From assembly GCA_041395525.1 (NCBI GenBank), contig JAWLAH010000003.1, forward strand, positions 1 to 64,000: a stretch of DNA of 64,000 bases, given 5' to 3'. Origin of the DNA: CADEED01 sp020442965 (GTDB lineage Bacteria > Pseudomonadota > Gammaproteobacteria > Steroidobacterales > Steroidobacteraceae). The stretch's first letter is position 1, and each line of letters opens with the position of its first letter. The position numbers and the translations under genes are program-made. This document shows, piece after piece, positions 60,728 through 64,000 of this stretch. Below the pieces are notes generated by a model. The model was not told the DNA's origin, ran no database searches, and saw only the letters and a list, made by a program, of their open reading frames with translations.

Positions 60728-62544
60728 GCGCCGACTCCGACCACCCGTGCGCGTGTTCCCACTTCGGCCAGGACACCGGTGACGATGAATTCGGACGAGA
60801 TCGGCAGCCCACTGTAGTGCAGCAAGGAACGCAGCTTCGCTTTTTCGACGCGTGTCTCGAGGGTCAGCAGCGAACGCATCTGCGCGTCGCGGTTCTGGTC
60901 GATGATGAACAGCAGGCGGTGCTGCTCGAGAAACTGCTCGACCTCCTCGCCGAACGGAAATGCGCGTACCCGCATGTAGTTAGTCATTATTCCCTGCGCC
61001 TGCAACATGTCGCGTGCTTCGCGTACCGCGCCGTCCGAACTGCCATACGCCACCAGTCCGATCTCGACGCGTGGATTCGCGTCGATTACTGGTTTGGGCA
61101 CCAGCGTCTTCGCCGTATTGAACTTCTCGACCAACCGGTCGAGAACAATCTGGTACTCGACGGAGTCCTCCGTATAGCCGCCATGCTGATTGTGACCCGA
61201 GCCGCGCGTGAAGTACGCGCCTTTCGGATGCGCTCCCGGCAAGGTGCGATACGGAATACCGTCCCCATCGGGGTCGAGGTAACGATAAAACTTCTCCAGT
61301 TTCGCGATCTCGTCCACCGCGAGCACCTTGCCGCGGTCCGGTTGGTAGGAATCGTCCCACTTGAGATCCGGGCACATCCAGTCGTTCATGCCGATGTCGA
61401 GATCCGACAGGACCATGACGGGTGTCTGCAGGCGCTCGGCGAGATCGAAGGCGTCGCGCGCAAAATAGAAGCACTCCTCGGGGTCACGCGGCAGCAACAG
61501 CACGTGCCGGGTATCGCCGTGCGATGCGTAGGCCGCGCTCATGACATCGCACTGCTGCGTGCGGGTTGGCATACCGGTCGAGGGCCCGACACGCTGGATA
61601 TCGAAGATCACCGCCGGAATCTCTGCGTAGTACGCGAGGCCGATGAACTCGCCCATCAGGGAAATGCCGGGACCAGAGGTTGCCGTGAACGAACGCGCAC
61701 CATTCCAGGCAGCACCTAACACCATGCCGATCGCAGCGAGTTCGTCCTCGGCTTGAATGAATGCGAAATTCTTCTTGCCGGTGGCCGGATCGACACGCCA
61801 CTTGTCGGCGAAGCCCTTGAAAGCATCCATCAACGATGTGGACGGCGTGATCGGGTACCACGCGGCGACCGTTGCGCCCGCGTACACGCAACCGAGTCCA
61901 GCCGCCGTGTTCCCATCGATCATGATGTGATGGGCGGTTTGCGACAGCTTGGCCACCTTGATCGGTAGCGGGCAAGCGAAATGCTTGCGGGCATAGTCGT
62001 AGCCGAGATCGATCGCCCGCATATTGGAATCGATCAGCTTCTGCTTCTTGGCGTAAGTCTCCGCTAACAGCTCGCGGATACGAGCCAGATCGAGATCGAG
62101 CAAGGCCGCCAGTACGCCCGCGTAGCAGATATTCTTCATGAGAATTCGAGTACGCAGACCGTCAAAACTCTCGTTGCAAAGCTGCGCCAGCGGCACGCCG
62201 AGTAGCGTGACATCCGTGCGATTGAATACGGTCGGGCGTGGCCAGGTGGAGTCGTACAGCAAATAGCCGCCGGACGTTACTTCACGCACATCCCGTGCAT
62301 AAGTCTCGGCGTTCATCGCGACCATCAGATCGATGTTGCCGGAGCGCGCCACGTAGCCTTTGTGCGAGACTCTGATCTCGTACCAGGTCGGCAGGCCCTG
62401 AATGTTCGAAGGGAAATAGTTCTTGCCCATCACGGGGATGCCGCTGCGGAAAATCGACTTCATCAGCAAGGTGTTGGCGCTCGCCGAACCTGTGCCGTTG
62501 ACAGTAGCAATCTTTATCGCGAAATCGTTGGTGCGGTCTTGCAT
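60724..62544 (-). CDS. korA: 2-oxoacid:ferredoxin oxidoreductase, gamma-alpha fusion subunit (KorA-like)
   Basis: A 606-residue subunit. A gamma domain comes first (residues 1-190: IKIATVNGTGSASANTLLMK, SNIQGLPTWYEIRV). The alpha domain follows from about 215 (GNTAAGLGCVYAGATVAAWY, PITPSTSLMDAF, AIGMVLGAAWNGARSFTATS, GPGISLMGEF). The Thr and Ser of GNTAAG and PITPSTS bind the oxoacid. A longer open frame reaches 62724, but the ATG at 62544 gives the usual start, MQDRTNDFAIKIATVNGTG. It follows the reductase gene by 37 bases. Confidence 0.92.
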   Translation of the reverse strand: MQDRTNDFAIKIATVNGTGSASANTLLMKSIFRSGIPVMGKNYFPSNIQGLPTWYEIRVSHKGYVARSGNIDLMVAMNAETYARDVREVTSGGYLLYDSTWPRPTVFNRTDVTLLGVPLAQLCNESFDGLRTRILMKNICYAGVLAALLDLDLARIRELLAETYAKKQKLIDSNMRAIDLGYDYARKHFACPLPIKVAKLSQTAHHIMIDGNTAAGLGCVYAGATVAAWYPITPSTSLMDAFKGFADKWRVDPATGKKNFAFIQAEDELAAIGMVLGAAWNGARSFTATSGPGISLMGEFIGLAYYAEIPAVIFDIQRVGPSTGMPTRTQQCDVMSAAYASHGDTRHVLLLPRDPEECFYFARDAFDLAERLQTPVMVLSDLDIGMNDWMCPDLKWDDSYQPDRGKVLAVDEIAKLEKFYRYLDPDGDGIPYRTLPGAHPKGAYFTRGSGHNQHGGYTEDSVEYQIVLDRLVEKFNTAKTLVPKPVIDANPRVEIGLVAYGSSDGAVREARDMLQAQGIMTNYMRVRAFPFGEEVEQFLEQHRLLFIIDQNRDAQMRSLLTLETRVEKAKLRSLLHYSGLPISSEFIVTGVLAEVGTRARVVGVGA

Positions 62545-62581
62545 GTATGGCTCGTTACGCGCCGCGCGGGGCGCCAAGGTG

Positions 62582-64000
62582 TCACGCGGTGCGCGCCAGC
62601 GCTTTGTGGTCGGCCTCGGCCTCATCGACCGCTTGCGGCCAGAGTATGGTGGACTTTTGCATGTCCCAGGCCGCCGTCGGGCAGCGCTCCGCACACAGCC
62701 CACAATGCACGCAAAGATCCTCATCCTTGACCATCACACGCTGCGTGAACTTGAGCGGTTCGGAGACGTATAGCGCCTGCGTCAGATTGGCAGCGGGCGC
62801 TTTGAGTCGACCGCGCAACTCGGCTTCCGTCCCGTTCGGCGTCATGGTCAGACAATCGACCGGACAGATATCGATACAGGCGTCGCATTCGATGCACAGC
62901 TTCGCGCTGAACACGGTCTGCACGTCACAGTTGAGGCAGCGTTGAACCTCGGCGGCAACCTGTTCCACCGTGAAACCCAGCTCGACCTCGATGTCGATCT
63001 TCTTGAACCGCTCTTTGAGTGACACGTGCGGCATCAGCCGACGCTCCGCCGGATTGTAGTCGTTAGCGTAAGACCACTCGTGCATGCCCATCTTGCGCGA
63101 ATGCAGGTTCACTCCCGGCGCCAGTCGATCGGCTACCGACTTGCCTTGACAGTGATTGTGGATCGAGATCGCGGCCTGGTGACCGTGCTCGACCGCCCAG
63201 ATGATGTTCTTGGGACCGAACGCCGAGTCGCCGCCGAAGAACACGCCTGGGCGTGTCGACTGGAAGGTCTTCAGATCGACGGTCGGCACGTGCCATTTGT
63301 CGAATTCGATACCAAGTCCGCTTTCTATCCAGGGAAACGCATTCTCCTGCCCGATCGCCAGAATGACATCGTCGGCCGCGACGAATTCCTCGCGCAGCAC
63401 ACGCTCGCCGGTGATGCGACCGCCGGCATCGAGGTCGTACTCCAGCACGTCGAAGGCCATGCCAGTCAGCTTGCCGTTCTCAATCACAAACCGCTTCGGC
63501 GAGTGATTGATGACGATCGCGACGCGCTCCTCTTCGGCGTCCTCGAGCTCCCATTCGGATGCTTTGAAATACTGGCGCGGCTTGCGTGCCATCACCTTGA
63601 CGTCGGTGGCACCCAGGCGCAGCGCCGAGCGACAGCAGTCCATTGCCGTGTTGCCGACACCGATGATCAGCACACGGCGACCAATCGACTCGATATGCCC
63701 GAACGCAATCGACTCGAGCCAGTCGATGCCGATATGAATGTTGGCGGCACCTGCGCGGCGCCCCGGCAGGTCCAACTCCTTGCCTTTGGGTGCGCCCGTG
63801 CCGACGAATACGGCATCGTAGCCTTCATCGAGCAAATTCTGCATCGAGTCGATCCGCGCGCCGAGTCGCAAATCGACGCCACGATCAACGATCAAGGCGA
63901 TCTCTTCGTCCAGCACTTCCGCGGGCAGCCGGAACGACGGGATGTTCGTACGCATCAGACCGCCGGCCTGACCCCACTGCTCGAACATCGTGATCTCGTA
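62582..64000 (-). CDS. GltD-like FAD/NADPH oxidoreductase with two 4Fe-4S clusters (KorC-like), 5' end outside window
   Basis: The frame is still open at base 64000, so the N-terminus lies to the right. It shows YEITMFEQWGQAGGLMRTNI at the edge, a second Rossmann loop (RRVLIIGVGNTAMDCCRSAL) and GVFFGGDSAFGPKNIIWAVE. A C-terminal ferredoxin part has CIECDACIDICPVDCL and CVHCGLCAERCPTAAW. Such proteins move electrons between ferredoxin and NADP. In Thauera and Azoarcus a similar third protein makes the 2-oxoglutarate enzyme NADP-linked. It is the first gene of the korC-korA-korB row. Confidence 0.87.
   Translation of the reverse strand, partial: YEITMFEQWGQAGGLMRTNIPSFRLPAEVLDEEIALIVDRGVDLRLGARIDSMQNLLDEGYDAVFVGTGAPKGKELDLPGRRAGAANIHIGIDWLESIAFGHIESIGRRVLIIGVGNTAMDCCRSALRLGATDVKVMARKPRQYFKASEWELEDAEEERVAIVINHSPKRFVIENGKLTGMAFDVLEYDLDAGGRITGERVLREEFVAADDVILAIGQENAFPWIESGLGIEFDKWHVPTVDLKTFQSTRPGVFFGGDSAFGPKNIIWAVEHGHQAAISIHNHCQGKSVADRLAPGVNLHSRKMGMHEWSYANDYNPAERRLMPHVSLKERFKKIDIEVELGFTVEQVAAEVQRCLNCDVQTVFSAKLCIECDACIDICPVDCLTMTPNGTEAELRGRLKAPAANLTQALYVSEPLKFTQRVMVKDEDLCVHCGLCAERCPTAAWDMQKSTILWPQAVDEAEADHKALARTA

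Noticed and set aside
1..64000. The word GTTAG/CTAAC recurs many times in genes on both strands
   Set aside because: A rough count from base composition predicts several dozen copies in 64 kb by chance, so I do not claim a signal such as an uptake or methylation site.

Overview
This is about 64 kb of GC-rich chromosome from a free-living gammaproteobacterium, most likely from the Xanthomonadales/Nevskiales/Steroidobacterales side of the class. The assignment rests on gene orders shared with Pseudomonas and Xanthomonas: engB next to cytochrome c4 and dsbA; ubiK-comM next to amtB; dapF-DUF484-xerC; hslVU; an AlgZ/AlgR pair. No phage, integrase, insertion sequence or CRISPR array is visible. Genes are tightly packed and many start and stop codons overlap.

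Layout. 1-2.8 kb: end of argB, argH, a thioesterase, a membrane protein and the LptM lipoprotein. 2.8-5.4 kb: an exported DUF1501/DUF1800 pair. 5.5-11.8 kb: polA, a phospholipase-D protein, an acyltransferase and an outer-membrane barrel protein. 11.8-12.0 kb: a probable envelope-stress small RNA beside engB. 12-15.2 kb: engB, cytochrome c4, DsbA and CorA. 15.3-20.7 kb: tRNA-Arg(CCG), cytochrome c5, comM, ubiK, and amtB behind a sigma-54 promoter. 20.7-25.5 kb: a hydroxyisobutyrate-dehydrogenase-like enzyme, algZ-algR, a ferredoxin-reductase-like flavoprotein and DUF2167. 25.5-32.2 kb: CoA-binding protein, dapF, DUF484, xerC, hslV, hslU and a SulP transporter.

32.2-38.1 kb: a second exported DUF1800/DUF1501 pair, here followed by a large cadherin-like/beta-propeller lipoprotein. 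38.2-39.9 kb: a CarH/LitR-type B12 photoreceptor regulator divergent from a secreted fasciclin protein, with a paired TGTACA operator between them. 40-45.8 kb: acyl-CoA dehydrogenase and a MacAB-like export operon. 45.8-50.1 kb: S9 peptidase, a small membrane protein, and a flavin amine oxidase broken by one extra G. 50.1-55.4 kb: a cluster resembling mycobacterial decaprenyl-phosphoryl-arabinose synthesis (HAD-UbiA fusion, DprE1, DprE2) with a divergent small transporter and sugar-nucleotide-type epimerase. 55.5-59.2 kb: pyrophosphatase, a FabH-like synthase and Kup. 59.2-64 kb: ribosomal protein bTHX, a 66-residue protein and a three-part 2-oxoacid:ferredoxin/NADP oxidoreductase that runs off the right edge.

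The main leads are four. One is the small RNA with its own sigma-E-like promoter at the polA-engB locus. The second is the Gram-negative DprE1/DprE2/UbiA cluster, whose DprE1 has Ala where the benzothiazinone-reactive Cys would be. The third is the duplicated exported DUF1800/DUF1501 cassette with its lipoprotein partner. The fourth is the light/B12 regulator facing a fasciclin gene. All assignments were made by reading the sequence; no database search was run.
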